Positions 25,011 to 33,712 of a stretch of DNA of 64,000 nt are shown piece after piece. This DNA comes from Antarctobacter sediminis. Its GTDB lineage: Bacteria; Pseudomonadota; Alphaproteobacteria; Rhodobacterales; Rhodobacteraceae. The position numbers and the translations under genes are program-made. The stretch's first letter is position 1, and the number at the start of each line of letters is the position of its first letter. Under the pieces are notes generated by a model, which searched no databases, was not told where the DNA came from, and saw nothing but the letters and a program-made list of their open reading frames with translations. Where the stretch lies: contig NZ_JAHUZG010000002.1 in NCBI RefSeq assembly GCF_019218285.1, positions 868,001 to 932,000 of the forward strand. The letters run 5' to 3'.

Positions 25011-25718
25011 CGGTTCAAGACTGAAGATCGCGCCACTGTCTTCCAGCACAGCCACGGTGGGCGGGCGCCCATAGCCCGCCCCGGTATCAAGGTTAAGCCG
25101 GTTCGAATGCAATTCCGGCGCTTTGACCGGCGTGTGGCCATGCACGATCAGCGCACCGTGATCGCGCGGGTCATCGTGAAACTCCTGCCGGATCCACAGC
25201 AGGTCTTCCTCGTCCTGCTGATCCAGCGGCACACCGGGGCGAATGCCCGCGTGAACAAAGAACTTGCCCGCCTCGCGGTGCGACAGCTTGAGGTTCCGCA
25301 GGAAATCAAGATGCGCCTCCGGCACCGCCGCGCGAAACTCTGCCGCCATATCCTTTTGCCGGATGCGGTCGGGCACGTCGACGCCATACGAGGCCGCCGT
25401 CTCGCGGCCACCGATGCGTTCGTGGAACCAGTCGTAACCCAGCATCAGGTAGGGATCGTTGCGCGGCGCGGGCGGCGCGATGAACCATTCAAACAGGCGG
25501 TCATGGTTGCCTTTCAGGCAGACCCAGTTGCGCCCTTCCGCAAGCCCGCGACTGAGGCGTTCGATCACCCCGCAAGACTCCGGCCCGCGATCGACGTAAT
25601 CGCCAAGAAAGATCACACGCGCCTCCGGCCCGCCGTCCGCCTCGATTCGGTCCAGCGCGGTGTCCAGCATGGCCAACTGGCCGTGAATGTCGCCTATGGC
25701 GTAGATCGTCTTGGTCAT
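24984..25718 (-). CDS. Calcineurin-like serine/threonine protein phosphatase
   Basis: PPP-type metallophosphoesterase of 244 residues. The metal-binding motifs are in order: GDIHGQ (about 8-13), GDYVDRG (about 40-46) and GNHD (about 72-75), with a late VHGHTPV His pair. It is similar in length to bacterial PrpA/PrpE or ApaH-like phosphatases. Its 3' end overlaps the SulP gene by 27 nt in convergent orientation. Confidence 0.88.
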   Translation of the reverse strand: MTKTIYAIGDIHGQLAMLDTALDRIEADGGPEARVIFLGDYVDRGPESCGVIERLSRGLAEGRNWVCLKGNHDRLFEWFIAPPAPRNDPYLMLGYDWFHERIGGRETAASYGVDVPDRIRQKDMAAEFRAAVPEAHLDFLRNLKLSHREAGKFFVHAGIRPGVPLDQQDEEDLLWIRQEFHDDPRDHGALIVHGHTPVKAPELHSNRLNLDTGAGYGRPPTVAVLEDSGAIFSLEPSGRVHLGG

Positions 25719-25841
25719 ATGCGCCGCCTACCATGTTCCCCGCCCGCCAACCAGTCAGCGCCGGTTTGCGCCTGTCGCATGGCGCTGGTCGTGCCGCGGC
25801 AATCGCCTTAGTGTCGCGGCATTGACCAAAAGGAATACAGG

Positions 25842-26297
25842 ATGCCGACACCCCCCTTGCCCCTCAACGGGTCGTGCCGCTGTGGCCGGACCCATATCCG
25901 GATCACGAAACCGCCGCTGATGACCGCCGCCTGCCATTGCCGGGGGTGTCAGAAAATGTCCTCCAGCGCCTATTCCCTGACGGTTCTGGTACCGCTTGAC
26001 GGGTTCGAGGTGACACAGGGCGAACCGGTGGAATGCGGCACCCACGGCCCCGATCAGGACCACATGGCCTGCCCCCATTGCATGAGCTGGATGTTCACGC
26101 GGATCACCGGCGTCGATGCCTTTCTGAACGTCCGCCCGACCATGTTCGACGAAACCTCGTGGTTTGTACCTTACATCGAGACGATGACCAGCGCCAAGCT
26201 GCCTTGGGTCACAACCCCGGCCCGCCACAGTTATTCGGAATGGCCACCGATGGACCGGTTCGAAGAGCTGATGGCCGAATACATGGCACAGGCCTGA
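25842..26297 (+). CDS. GFA-family (Gfa-like, Mss4 fold) protein
   Basis: 151-residue member of the glutathione-dependent formaldehyde-activating enzyme family (zinc beta-tent fold). Zinc-type Cys are in NGSCRCG (about 11-17), ACHCRGCQ (about 31-38) and ACPHCMSW (about 75-82). The family name is broader than its enzymology; I would not claim formaldehyde metabolism. It stands alone, divergent from the phosphatase gene. Confidence 0.85.
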   Translation: MPTPPLPLNGSCRCGRTHIRITKPPLMTAACHCRGCQKMSSSAYSLTVLVPLDGFEVTQGEPVECGTHGPDQDHMACPHCMSWMFTRITGVDAFLNVRPTMFDETSWFVPYIETMTSAKLPWVTTPARHSYSEWPPMDRFEELMAEYMAQA

Positions 26298-26305
26298 CCC
26301 AGCCA

Positions 26306-26340
26306 AGAAAAAAACCCTCTCCCGCGGCGCGGGAGAGGGG
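26306..26340 (-). terminator. Intrinsic terminator of serA
   Basis: CCCTCTCCCGC (26315-26325) pairs perfectly with GCGGGAGAGGG (26329-26339) around a 3-nt loop. On the minus strand an eight-residue T-run follows (the A-run at 26307-26314). It lies 28 nt past the serA stop and ends the serC-serA transcript. Confidence 0.9.
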
Positions 26341-26367
26341 CATAATCTCAGGACCGTCCAGTTGTGG

Positions 26368-27969
26368 TCAGGCCACGTCGAATTGCAGCGGCTTGATCTG
26401 GTTGAACAGGCCGGTTTCCGCCAGCTTGGCGCGGGCCTCGGCGGGCACGGGTTCGTCGACGTAGAGCAGCGCGATAGCCTCGCCACCCGCGTCTTTGCGG
26501 CCAAGGGTAAAGTTCGCGATGTTCACACCCATCGCCCCCATGGTCTGACCCAGCGCACCGATGATGCCCGGCTCGTCCTTGTTGGTGGTGTACAGCATAT
26601 GCGCGCCCACCTCGGCGTCGATGTTGATGCCCTTGATCTGGATAAACCGCGGCTTGCCGTCGCTGAACACCGTCCCGGCCACCGAACGTTCGCGCTTTTC
26701 GGTCACGACGGTTACCTTGATATAGCCTTCGAAAGCGCCCGACTGGCTTTGGTTGGTGGTCGAGATCTTGACCCCGCGCTCTTTCGCGACCATCGGCGCC
26801 GAAACCATGTTCACCTCCGGGTTCACCGATTTCATGATCCCGGCGATCAGCGCACAGTTCAGCGCCTCCAGGTTCATGGTCGCGGCTTCGCCGTCATAGA
26901 GGATGTTGATCGCCTTGATCGCCTCGTCGGTCATCTGGCCGATAAAGCTGCCAAGGTGGTCGGCCAGCTTGATCCACGGCCCCATGACCTTGGCCTCTTC
27001 GGCGGTCACGCTGGGCATGTTCAGCGCGTTCTGCACCGCGCCGGTCAGCAGGTAGTCGGCCATCTGCTCGGCCACCTGCAACGCGACGTTTTCCTGCGCT
27101 TCCGAGGTCGACGCGCCAAGGTGCGGCGTGCAGACCACGTTCGGCAGGTTGAACAGCGGGTTTTCCTTGGCCGGTTCCTCGGCAAAGACGTCAAAAGCCG
27201 CGCCAGCCACATGGCCGGACTTGATCAGTTCCGCCAGTGCCGCTTCGTCCACAAGGCCGCCACGGGCACAGTTGATGATCCGAACACCCTTCTTGGTCTT
27301 GGCAAGGTTTTCCTTGGACAGGATGTTGCGGGTCTGGTCGGTCAGCGGCACGTGCAGCGTGATGAAATCGGCGCGCTTTAGCAGGTCGTCCAGATCCTCG
27401 ATCTTCTCGACCTGCATTTTGTCCGCCTTCTCTTCCGACAGGAAGGGGTCATAGGCGATGACTTTCATCTTCAGGCCACGCGCGCGGTCACAGACAATGC
27501 CGCCGATGTTGCCCGCGCCGATCACGCCCAGCGTCTTGCCGGTCAGCTCAACGCCCATGAACTTGGACTTTTCCCACTTGCCCGCATGGGTCGAGGCGCT
27601 GGCCTCGGGGATCTGGCGCGCCACGGCGAACATCATCGCGATGGCGTGCTCGGCGGTGGTGATCATGTTGCCGAAGGGCGTGTTCATGACGATCACGCCT
27701 TTCTTGGAGGCCGCTTCCTTGTCGACGTTGTCGGTGCCGATCCCGGCCCGGCCAACCACCTTGAGCTTGGTGGCATGTTCAAGGATCGACGGCGTCACCT
27801 TGGTGGCCGACCGGATCGCAAGGCCGTCATACTGGCCGATGATCTCGGCCAGTTTCTCCTTGTCCTTGCCCACGTCGGGCAGGAAATCCACGTCGATGCC
27901 GCGATCGCGAAAAATCTGAACGGCGGTTTCGGAAAGCTTGTCGGAAACGAGAACCTTGGGTGCAGTCAT
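26368..27969 (-). CDS. serA: D-3-phosphoglycerate dehydrogenase
   Basis: First enzyme of serine synthesis: NAD-dependent oxidation of 3-phosphoglycerate. 533 residues, the long form. NAD-binding GVIGAGNIGGIVCDRA (about 145-160), catalytic Arg in NCARGGLVDE and His in PHLGAST. After about residue 320 comes the intervening (ASB) domain, then a C-terminal ACT domain (about 455-530) that usually senses serine. I take the ATG at 27969 rather than a GTG 3 codons upstream. It follows serC by 92 nt that contain two dyad repeats. Confidence 0.95.
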   Translation of the reverse strand: MTAPKVLVSDKLSETAVQIFRDRGIDVDFLPDVGKDKEKLAEIIGQYDGLAIRSATKVTPSILEHATKLKVVGRAGIGTDNVDKEAASKKGVIVMNTPFGNMITTAEHAIAMMFAVARQIPEASASTHAGKWEKSKFMGVELTGKTLGVIGAGNIGGIVCDRARGLKMKVIAYDPFLSEEKADKMQVEKIEDLDDLLKRADFITLHVPLTDQTRNILSKENLAKTKKGVRIINCARGGLVDEAALAELIKSGHVAGAAFDVFAEEPAKENPLFNLPNVVCTPHLGASTSEAQENVALQVAEQMADYLLTGAVQNALNMPSVTAEEAKVMGPWIKLADHLGSFIGQMTDEAIKAINILYDGEAATMNLEALNCALIAGIMKSVNPEVNMVSAPMVAKERGVKISTTNQSQSGAFEGYIKVTVVTEKRERSVAGTVFSDGKPRFIQIKGINIDAEVGAHMLYTTNKDEPGIIGALGQTMGAMGVNIANFTLGRKDAGGEAIALLYVDEPVPAEARAKLAETGLFNQIKPLQFDVA

Positions 27970-27979
27970 GGTATCCACG

Positions 27980-28051
27980 CCCCGGACGAGATCCGGGGCC
28001 TCCTGTCAAAAGGATGAAATCGGGGGAAAGGCCCCGGGGCAAGCCCGGGGC
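27980..28051 (-). repeat. Pair of GC-rich palindromic repeats between serC and serA
   Basis: CCCCGGA-CGAGA-TCCGGGG (27980-27998) and a second palindrome at 28031-28051 built on GCCCCGG / CCGGGGC. Both have the GCCCCGGA...TCCGGGGC character of scattered intergenic palindromes in alphaproteobacterial genomes. In the serC-serA mRNA each would form a stable hairpin; no T-run follows, so read-through to serA is likely. Confidence 0.55.
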
Positions 28052-28061
28052 GGGTGTTGTC

Positions 28062-29216
28062 TCAGGCGGCCTGTGCCTGCGCGGCAATCTCGGCCTCGAA
28101 GGCATATTCCAGCCAGGGCATCAGCGCCTCAAGGTCCGCGGTTTCCACCGTGGCCCCGCACCAGATGCGCAGCCCCGCCGGGGCGTCGCGATAGGCACCG
28201 ATGTCCAGCGCCACGCCTTCGGCCTCCAGCCGCTTGGCGACGGCCTTGGCAAAGGCAGCGCCGTCCTGAATGCGCGCATCGGTGAACTTCAGGCAAACCG
28301 AGGTGTTCGACCGCGTGGCCGCATCCTCTGCCAGGTTCGCAATCCAGTCATGGCTGTCGCAGAAATCCCAGATCACCTTGGCATTGGCGTCGGCGCGGGC
28401 CATCAGCGCGGTCAGCCCGCCGATCTCACGCGCCCAGTCCAGCGCCACAAGGTAATCCTCGACCGCCAGCATCGACGGCGTGTTGATCGTTGCACCGGTA
28501 AAGATCCCGTCGATCAGCTTGCCGCCCTTGGTCAGGCGAAAGATCTTGGGCAGCGGCCATGCGGGCGTATAGCTTTCCAGCCGCTCGACGGCGCGCGGGC
28601 TGAGGATCAGCATCCCGTGCGCAGCTTCGCCACCCATGACTTTCTGCCAGGAGAAGGTGGTCACATCCAGTTTGTCCCAGGGCAGGTCCTGCGCAAAGGC
28701 CGCCGAGGTGGCGTCACAGATCGTCAGACCTTCGCGGTCCGCCGGGATCATGTCGCCATTGGGCATCCGCACGCCCGAGGTCGTGCCGTTCCAGGTAAAG
28801 ACGACATCGGTGTTGTAATCGACCTTGGCCATGTCGACGATCTCGCCATAGCCGGCTTCCAGCACCTCGGCGTCGATCTTCAACTGCTTCACGACATCGG
28901 ACACCCAGCCCGAGCCAAAGCTTTCCCAGGCCACCATGGTCGCCTTGCGGGCGCCCAGCATGGACCACATGGCCATTTCAACCGCGCCGGTGTCAGACGC
29001 GGGAACGATGCCAATCTTGTAGTCCGCGGGAATACCCAGAACCTCGCGCGTGCCTTCGATGGCCGCCAGCAGCTTGTCCTTGCCAACCTTGGCACGGTGC
29101 GACCGGCCAAGGGCCGCGTCGGAAAGCTTGTCGAGGGTGAATGTGGGGATCTTGGCACAGGGGCCAGAGGAAAAACGCGGGTTTGCCGGCCGCGATGCCG
29201 GTGCTTGGGGTGCCAT
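28062..29216 (-). CDS. serC: Phosphoserine aminotransferase
   Basis: PLP-dependent enzyme making 3-phosphoserine from 3-phosphohydroxypyruvate and glutamate. 384 residues. [11 protein letters not shown] opens the family, and the PLP lysine is in [15 protein letters not shown]. The start at 29216 is chosen because an upstream ATG (29276) falls inside the structured leader. It is the first gene of serC-serA, giving two consecutive steps of serine synthesis. Confidence 0.95.
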   Translation of the reverse strand: MAPQAPASRPANPRFSSGPCAKIPTFTLDKLSDAALGRSHRAKVGKDKLLAAIEGTREVLGIPADYKIGIVPASDTGAVEMAMWSMLGARKATMVAWESFGSGWVSDVVKQLKIDAEVLEAGYGEIVDMAKVDYNTDVVFTWNGTTSGVRMPNGDMIPADREGLTICDATSAAFAQDLPWDKLDVTTFSWQKVMGGEAAHGMLILSPRAVERLESYTPAWPLPKIFRLTKGGKLIDGIFTGATINTPSMLAVEDYLVALDWAREIGGLTALMARADANAKVIWDFCDSHDWIANLAEDAATRSNTSVCLKFTDARIQDGAAFAKAVAKRLEAEGVALDIGAYRDAPAGLRIWCGATVETADLEALMPWLEYAFEAEIAAQAQAA

Positions 29217-29310
29217 AGCTGAGCTAACCTTCCAGATAGATGCCCCTCGTTGGGGAGGGGTGTCCCAAGACCGCATCTACGGCACGCCCCTCGACTCGGC
29301 AAGTCGCTTT
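29217..29310 (-). ncRNA. Structured serC leader (serC-motif-like)
   Basis: On the minus strand, just before serC, a 6-bp stem TAGATG/CATCTA (arms at 29274-29279 and 29237-29242) encloses a hairpin CCCCT/AGGGG (29256-29260 with 29243-29247). Further 5' an AGGGG segment (plus-strand CCCCT, 29287-29291) could pair with the same CCCCT, giving two exclusive folds, and CGACT-tgccg-AGTCG forms another hairpin. A conserved serC leader motif is known in alphaproteobacteria (Rfam serC); I propose this is a member. The match to the consensus was not tested. Confidence 0.5.
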
Positions 29311-29514
29311 CTTTCGCCAAAAGGTCGGAATTCAAGGTTTCGGATCGCCGGGCGACGCCAATCGGAAACAAAAAGCCGCGTCGCGCCCCTTCGGCCAGAG
29401 TGGGCATGAAAAAGGCGCCAAAGGCGCGTTCAGGGGATGGTGGGCGGGGCGATGTTGCGGCCCGAATGGGCTGCGACGAGCGTCCGTCCCACCATCTTTC
29501 GCCAGATTTCCGGC
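29311..29514. other. Intergenic region between paaK and serC leader
   Basis: No gene seen. It should contain the serC promoter, read to the left, but I find no clear boxes. A long dyad is present: GATGGTGGG (29436-29444) and CCCACCATC (29488-29496), with an imperfect inner stem GCGGCCC-GAAT-GGGCTGC. It lacks a T-run for the minus strand; it may still limit read-through from serC's upstream side or end antisense transcripts. Confidence 0.4.
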
Positions 29515-30819
29515 TCAGGTCTTGGGGCGGTTATCCACGATCCGGACCGCCTTGCCCTGACTGCGCTCGACTCCGCCGGGCCCGCTGACATCGACCTTGA
29601 TCGACACGCCCACGACCTGTTTGACCTTCGCCGCCAGCTCGCGCCCGGCCTGATCGCCCAGTTCCACCGTGTCGGCCAGCGTTTCGACCTTTACCCGCAT
29701 CTCGTCCTTGTGGTCGACACGGTTCAGCTCCAGCTGGAAATGCGGCGCCAAGGACTTCACCGTCATCAACTGCTCTTCGATCTGTGTCGGAAAGACATTG
29801 ACGCCGCGCAGGATAATCATGTCATCGCTGCGCCCCGTGACCTTTTCCATCCGCCGCATGGACCGCGCCGTTCCGGGCAACAACCGGGTCAAGTCGCGCG
29901 TGCGATAGCGGATCACCGGGAACGCTTCCTTGGTCAGCGAGGTAAAGACCAGTTCGCCCAGTTCGCCATCCGGCAGCACCTCACCGGTTTCCGGGTCGAT
30001 GATCTCGGGGTAGAAATGGTCCTCCCAGATGTGCAGGCCATCCTTGGTCTCGACGCATTCATTCGCGACACCCGGTCCCATGACCTCGGACAGGCCATAG
30101 ATGTCGACCGCATGCATGTCGAAAGCCTCTTCGATCTCCAGCCGCATGGCATTTGTCCATGGTTCGGCCCCGAAGATCCCGACTTTCAGCGGTGACTTGC
30201 GCGGATCGCGCCCCTGCGCGGCATATTCGTCGATGATCGACAGCGCGTAGGACGGCGTGACCGTGATGCCGGTGGCTCGGAAATCCTCGATCAGCCGCAC
30301 TTGGCGTTGGGTCATCCCGCCCGAGATCGGCACCGTCGACAGGCCAAGCTTGTCCGCACCAAGGTGGATGCCCAGACCGCCGGTGAACAACCCATAGCCA
30401 TAGGCATTGTGCAGCACGTCCCCCGGTTTCAGCCCCGCCGCCCGCAGTGACCGCGCCACGACTGTTCCCCATGCATCCAGATCATTGTCGGTATATCCCA
30501 CAACAGTCGGCTGGCCCGTGGTGCCAGAGGAGGCATGGATACGGCGCACCTGCTCTCGCGGCACGGCGAACATGCCGAAGGGGTAGTTGTCCCGCAGATC
30601 GGTCTTTACGGTAAAGGGGAACTTTGCCAGATCGGCCAGCGAGGTCAGGTCGTCCGGGTGCACGCCCGCCGCATCAAAACTTTGCTTGTAGAAAGGCACG
30701 TTGTCATAGGCGTGGCGCAGCGACCATTTCATCCGCTGCAATTGCAGGGCCGAGATTTCGTCACGCGACGCGATCTCGATCGGATCGAGGCTGTCCTTGG
30801 ACGGGGTCAGGTCTTCCAT
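29515..30819 (-). CDS. paaK: Phenylacetate-CoA ligase
   Basis: AMP-forming ligase that activates phenylacetate to phenylacetyl-CoA, the first step of aerobic phenylacetate breakdown. 434 residues, the standard length. The P-loop is SSGTTGQPTVVGYT (about 96-109), with IYGLSEVMGPGVANEC and the C-terminal domain linker RSDDMIILRGVNVFPTQIEE. It lies downstream of paaI on the same strand. The paaABCDE oxygenase genes are not in the window. Confidence 0.93.
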   Translation of the reverse strand: MEDLTPSKDSLDPIEIASRDEISALQLQRMKWSLRHAYDNVPFYKQSFDAAGVHPDDLTSLADLAKFPFTVKTDLRDNYPFGMFAVPREQVRRIHASSGTTGQPTVVGYTDNDLDAWGTVVARSLRAAGLKPGDVLHNAYGYGLFTGGLGIHLGADKLGLSTVPISGGMTQRQVRLIEDFRATGITVTPSYALSIIDEYAAQGRDPRKSPLKVGIFGAEPWTNAMRLEIEEAFDMHAVDIYGLSEVMGPGVANECVETKDGLHIWEDHFYPEIIDPETGEVLPDGELGELVFTSLTKEAFPVIRYRTRDLTRLLPGTARSMRRMEKVTGRSDDMIILRGVNVFPTQIEEQLMTVKSLAPHFQLELNRVDHKDEMRVKVETLADTVELGDQAGRELAAKVKQVVGVSIKVDVSGPGGVERSQGKAVRIVDNRPKT

Positions 30820-30847
30820 CGGGTCTCCTCCGGGAACGTCGGGCGCG

Positions 30848-31297
30848 TCAGGCGCCGCTTGCTTGTGTCTCTTCTTCGGGGAAATGCTGCCCCTTTACGG
30901 TGCGCGACAGGCCCCGCATCAGGGCCACCTTGCGCCCGTCGGCTCCGGTCACCGTGATGTCATAGACGCCGGACCGCCCTGCCAGCGCCTGTTCCTGTGC
31001 CGAGGCCGTCAACCGTTCCCCCAACTGTCCGGGCGCCAGAAAGGTGATCTGGTTTTCCTGCGCCACGGTCAGGCGGTTGTAGCTGTTACAGGCAAAGGCA
31101 AAGGCACTGTCGGCCAGGGTAAAGATGAAACCGCCGTGACAGATCTTGTGTCCGTTCAGGTGATGGGGCTGCACCTCCATCGACAGGACGGCCCGCCCCG
31201 GCGCGATCTCGTCCAGCCGCATGCCCATCTGCTGGCTGGCCTGATCATTGGCCCACATGGCCCGGGCCGCGCGTTCGGCGCGTTCTTGCGGTGTCAT
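30848..31297 (-). CDS. paaI: Hydroxyphenylacetyl-CoA thioesterase PaaI
   Basis: Hot-dog-fold thioesterase, 149 residues, that clears dead-end hydroxylated CoA esters in the phenylacetate pathway. The signature HHLNGHKICHGGFIFTLADSAFA (about 44-66) carries the catalytic Asp in LADSA and the HGG loop. A GGAGGAG site supports the start at 31297. It is first in a two-gene paaI-paaK unit with a strong palindrome upstream. Confidence 0.92.
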   Translation of the reverse strand: MTPQERAERAARAMWANDQASQQMGMRLDEIAPGRAVLSMEVQPHHLNGHKICHGGFIFTLADSAFAFACNSYNRLTVAQENQITFLAPGQLGERLTASAQEQALAGRSGVYDITVTGADGRKVALMRGLSRTVKGQHFPEEETQASGA

Positions 31298-31334
31298 CGG
31301 CTCCTCCCTCGATGGGCAGACCCTGCCCAAAACC

Positions 31335-31346
31335 GACCGTCCGGTC
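31335..31346. promoter_or_regulatory. Palindrome upstream of paaI, candidate TetR/PaaR-type operator
   Basis: GACCG-TC-CGGTC is a perfect dyad, 38 nt before the paaI start. The flank (AACC before, AAGT after) gives an extended ACCGACCGTCCGGT core, which resembles sites of TetR-type paa regulators as I remember them. No regulator gene is nearby. Assignment is by resemblance only. Confidence 0.4.
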
Positions 31347-31410
31347 AAGTAATTTTTGAACGCACCGCAACCCCCTTGATTTATGGGCGGAAGAACGCAA
31401 ATCTGATGAC

Positions 31411-31752
31411 ATGAACAGCTTGACGCCCTTCCCCGGCCAGGGGTCCGCGCATGAGGTGGTCGCCTTTCAGCGGCCCGAGCTCAACATCATCCTATCGCTT
31501 TACGGGCGCATGGTCGCCGCCGGAGAATGGCGCGACTACGGCATTTCCAGCCTGCGCGAGGTGGCCGTTTTCTCGGTCTTTCGGCGCACCGCGGAACATC
31601 CGCTCTACCGGATCGAAAAGCGCCCCAAGCTGCGCGGTCGGCAGGGGGAATACACGGTTTTTGGCATGGAGGGGCAGGTGCTCAAGCGCGGGCACGACCT
31701 GAAGACCGTGCTGCGCGTTCTGGAACGCAAACTGATCCGCCCGGTCGACTGA
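31411..31752 (+). CDS. DUF2794 protein
   Basis: 113-residue protein of the alphaproteobacterial DUF2794 family. Conserved landmarks are ELNIILSLYGRMVAAGEWRDYGI, VAVFSVFRRTAEHPLYRIEKRP and VLKRGHDLKTVLRVLERKL. It has no signal peptide or membrane span and is basic at the C-terminus. It is divergent from paaI with 113 nt between. Function unknown. Confidence 0.85.
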   Translation: MNSLTPFPGQGSAHEVVAFQRPELNIILSLYGRMVAAGEWRDYGISSLREVAVFSVFRRTAEHPLYRIEKRPKLRGRQGEYTVFGMEGQVLKRGHDLKTVLRVLERKLIRPVD

Positions 31753-31786
31753 ACGGGCGCGCCCTCACTGCGGGTGCAACCAGGAT

Positions 31787-32749
31787 TCAGGCTACAGGCT
31801 TGCTCAGCATGGCACACAAAAGTTCAAACATGATCGACACGCCCAGAAAGGCCGTACCGCCCGCCTGATCGAAGGGGGGCGAGACCTCGACCAGATCGGC
31901 CCCGGCGATGTTCAACCCCGCCAGTTCACGGCAGACCTGCAAGGCCTGATAGCTGTTCGGACCGCCAACCTCGGGCGTGCCCGTGCCGGGGGCAAAGGTC
32001 GGATCGACGAAATCAATGTCATAGCTGACATAGCAGGGCGCCTGCCCGGCAATCTCCCGCGCCTCTTGCATCACGTCCTCGACCCCGCGGGCAAAGAACT
32101 CTTCGATCGGGACGATCCGAATGCCGTTCGCGGCGGCAAAATCCCGATCCTCGGCATCATACATAGTGCCCCTGATCCCGATCTGGATCACCCGTTTGGG
32201 ATCAAGCAGCCCCTCTTCGACCGCGCGCCGGAAGGGCGTGCCGTGGGTGTACATGGTCCCACCGAAGTAGCTGTGGAACAGGTCGGTGTGGCTGTCGAAA
32301 TGCACCATGCCCAGCGGCCCATCCTTGGCAAGCGCGCGCAACACCGGCAACGAGGTCAGGTGATCTCCTCCCGCGGTCAGGGGCCGGATGCCCGATGCTG
32401 TCAGTTGGGCGTAGAAACTCGTGATCCGCGCCATGCTATCGGGAATATCCGCCGGGTTTGGCCCCACATCACCAAGGTCCGCGCAATTGGCGGCCTCGAA
32501 AGGGCGGACCCCGGTCGAGGCATGTTGCGCCCGGATCATGGTCGATGCATCGCGCAACTGGCGCGGCCCGTGGCGCGGGCCGGGGCGGTTGGTTGTCCCG
32601 CTGTCCCACGGCACGCCGACAAGCCCGATCTCGACCTCGGCGAAACGCGGGTGATCCGGGGTCAGATGCGGCAGGCGCATAAAGGTCGGGACACCGGCAA
32701 AACGGGGCAGATCAAAGCCCGAGACCGGGTGAAAGAAGGGATCGGACAT
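31787..32749 (-). CDS. speB: Agmatinase-like ureohydrolase (arginase family)
   Basis: Binuclear Mn2+ enzyme of the arginase/agmatinase family, 320 residues, releasing urea from a guanidino compound. Metal-ligand motifs are GGDHLT (about 145-150), HFDSHTDLF (about 165-173) and SYDIDFVDPTFAPGTGTP (about 248-265). The N-terminus RFAGVPTFMRLPH is like guanidinobutyrase/guanidinopropionase members too, so agmatine is the default but not certain substrate. The start at 32749 gives the family length; a longer reading adds nonconserved sequence. Confidence 0.85.
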   Translation of the reverse strand: MSDPFFHPVSGFDLPRFAGVPTFMRLPHLTPDHPRFAEVEIGLVGVPWDSGTTNRPGPRHGPRQLRDASTMIRAQHASTGVRPFEAANCADLGDVGPNPADIPDSMARITSFYAQLTASGIRPLTAGGDHLTSLPVLRALAKDGPLGMVHFDSHTDLFHSYFGGTMYTHGTPFRRAVEEGLLDPKRVIQIGIRGTMYDAEDRDFAAANGIRIVPIEEFFARGVEDVMQEAREIAGQAPCYVSYDIDFVDPTFAPGTGTPEVGGPNSYQALQVCRELAGLNIAGADLVEVSPPFDQAGGTAFLGVSIMFELLCAMLSKPVA

Positions 32750-32790
32750 GGCGTGCTCCTGCAAGTTGGGCGGCTTGGTGTGGCACCGGG

Positions 32791-32843
32791 GCGAGGGGCC
32801 AGCCCCTCGCGCTCCCCGGAGTATTTTCACCAAGAAGAAGACA
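32791..32843 (-). repeat. 3'-end repeat, copy 2 (after NlpC/P60 gene)
   Basis: On the minus strand it begins 9 nt after the NlpC/P60 stop with TCTTCTTCTTGGTG, then AAAATACTCCGGGG, then the perfect hairpin GCGAGGGGC-CA/TG-GCCCCTCGC (32791-32810). It matches copy 1 at the TTCTTCTTGGT core and the AAATAC segment. See copies at 9321-9358 and 43396-43454. Confidence 0.6.
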
Positions 32844-32851
32844 GGGCCCGA

Positions 32852-33712
32852 TCAGGGCGTCAAGCGAGCGTGTCGCGTGACCGCGCCATCACCCTGAGCT
32901 TTGATCCGGGCGATGGCGCTTTTGATGGGCTCATAGGCGACAGCCATGTGAAACGCATTGGCGTGGATCAGGGTTTCAGAGTCCGCGACCCAAGCCACGT
33001 GGCCTTTCCAGAACATCAGATCGCCGCGTTCCGGTGCCGTGCCGGGTGGCAGAGCCTGCCCCATCGCTTCTTGCATGTCGCTGTCGCCGGGACAGTCCCG
33101 CCCGCAGGCGTGCAGCGCGATCTGGACCAGGCCCGAACAGTCGATGCCCTGGCTGCTGTTGCCGCCCCAGAGGTAAGGAGTGCCAAGCAGGCGTTCCGCG
33201 ACGGTGACGGGATCGGTTTCCGGCTGATCGACCGGCGCGAGGTGCTGTGCCGGAACGTAGAGATCACGCGGGACAAGACCGCGCAACCAGGCGACGCGCG
33301 ACCAGCCGTCCATTTCTTCGAGAACGGCCAGCCGGGTGCCCAGCGACAGCGGCGTAATCTGCCCCATTGGCTTGAGGCCCGGTGTAGATTTGCCATAGCT
33401 CCGAGCGCTGGCGATGCGGTGAGTCTCGGCGTCCTTGGGCATCCCGACGAGATCGACGGCATCAATCCAGCCCACATAGCCGTCCCGGGCGGCGAAACCG
33501 TAGAGCCAGTTCTCATGCAAATCCAAGACCTGAAAAACCGCTCCGCGCAGCAATTGCCTGTCGCGGGCGCCTTTGGGCTTGGTCAGCAGATCCGCGATGG
33601 GGCGCGCGACCCGGTGGCTTTCCCCTTCGACAAAGCGTTCCGCCTCGACCTGACCTTTCAGGGACACATGTGCGACCCGGCCGTTGAATGGCGTCAGCCG
33701 GCGATCGGTCAC
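32852..33712 (-). CDS. NlpC/P60 (C40) cell-wall endopeptidase
   Basis: 286 residues. Two N-terminal SH3-like segments (about 40-150; LLRGAVFQVLDLHENWLYGFA, LGTRLAVLEEMDGWSRVAWL) precede a C-terminal NlpC/P60 domain (about 165-275). The catalytic Cys is in GIDCSGLVQ, the His in GHVAWVA and a third polar residue in LIHANAF. It likely cuts D-Glu-mDAP bonds of peptide fragments; no signal peptide is present, so cytoplasmic muropeptide recycling is possible. It overlaps the aminopeptidase gene by 4 nt. Confidence 0.9.
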   Translation of the reverse strand: MTDRRLTPFNGRVAHVSLKGQVEAERFVEGESHRVARPIADLLTKPKGARDRQLLRGAVFQVLDLHENWLYGFAARDGYVGWIDAVDLVGMPKDAETHRIASARSYGKSTPGLKPMGQITPLSLGTRLAVLEEMDGWSRVAWLRGLVPRDLYVPAQHLAPVDQPETDPVTVAERLLGTPYLWGGNSSQGIDCSGLVQIALHACGRDCPGDSDMQEAMGQALPPGTAPERGDLMFWKGHVAWVADSETLIHANAFHMAVAYEPIKSAIARIKAQGDGAVTRHARLTP

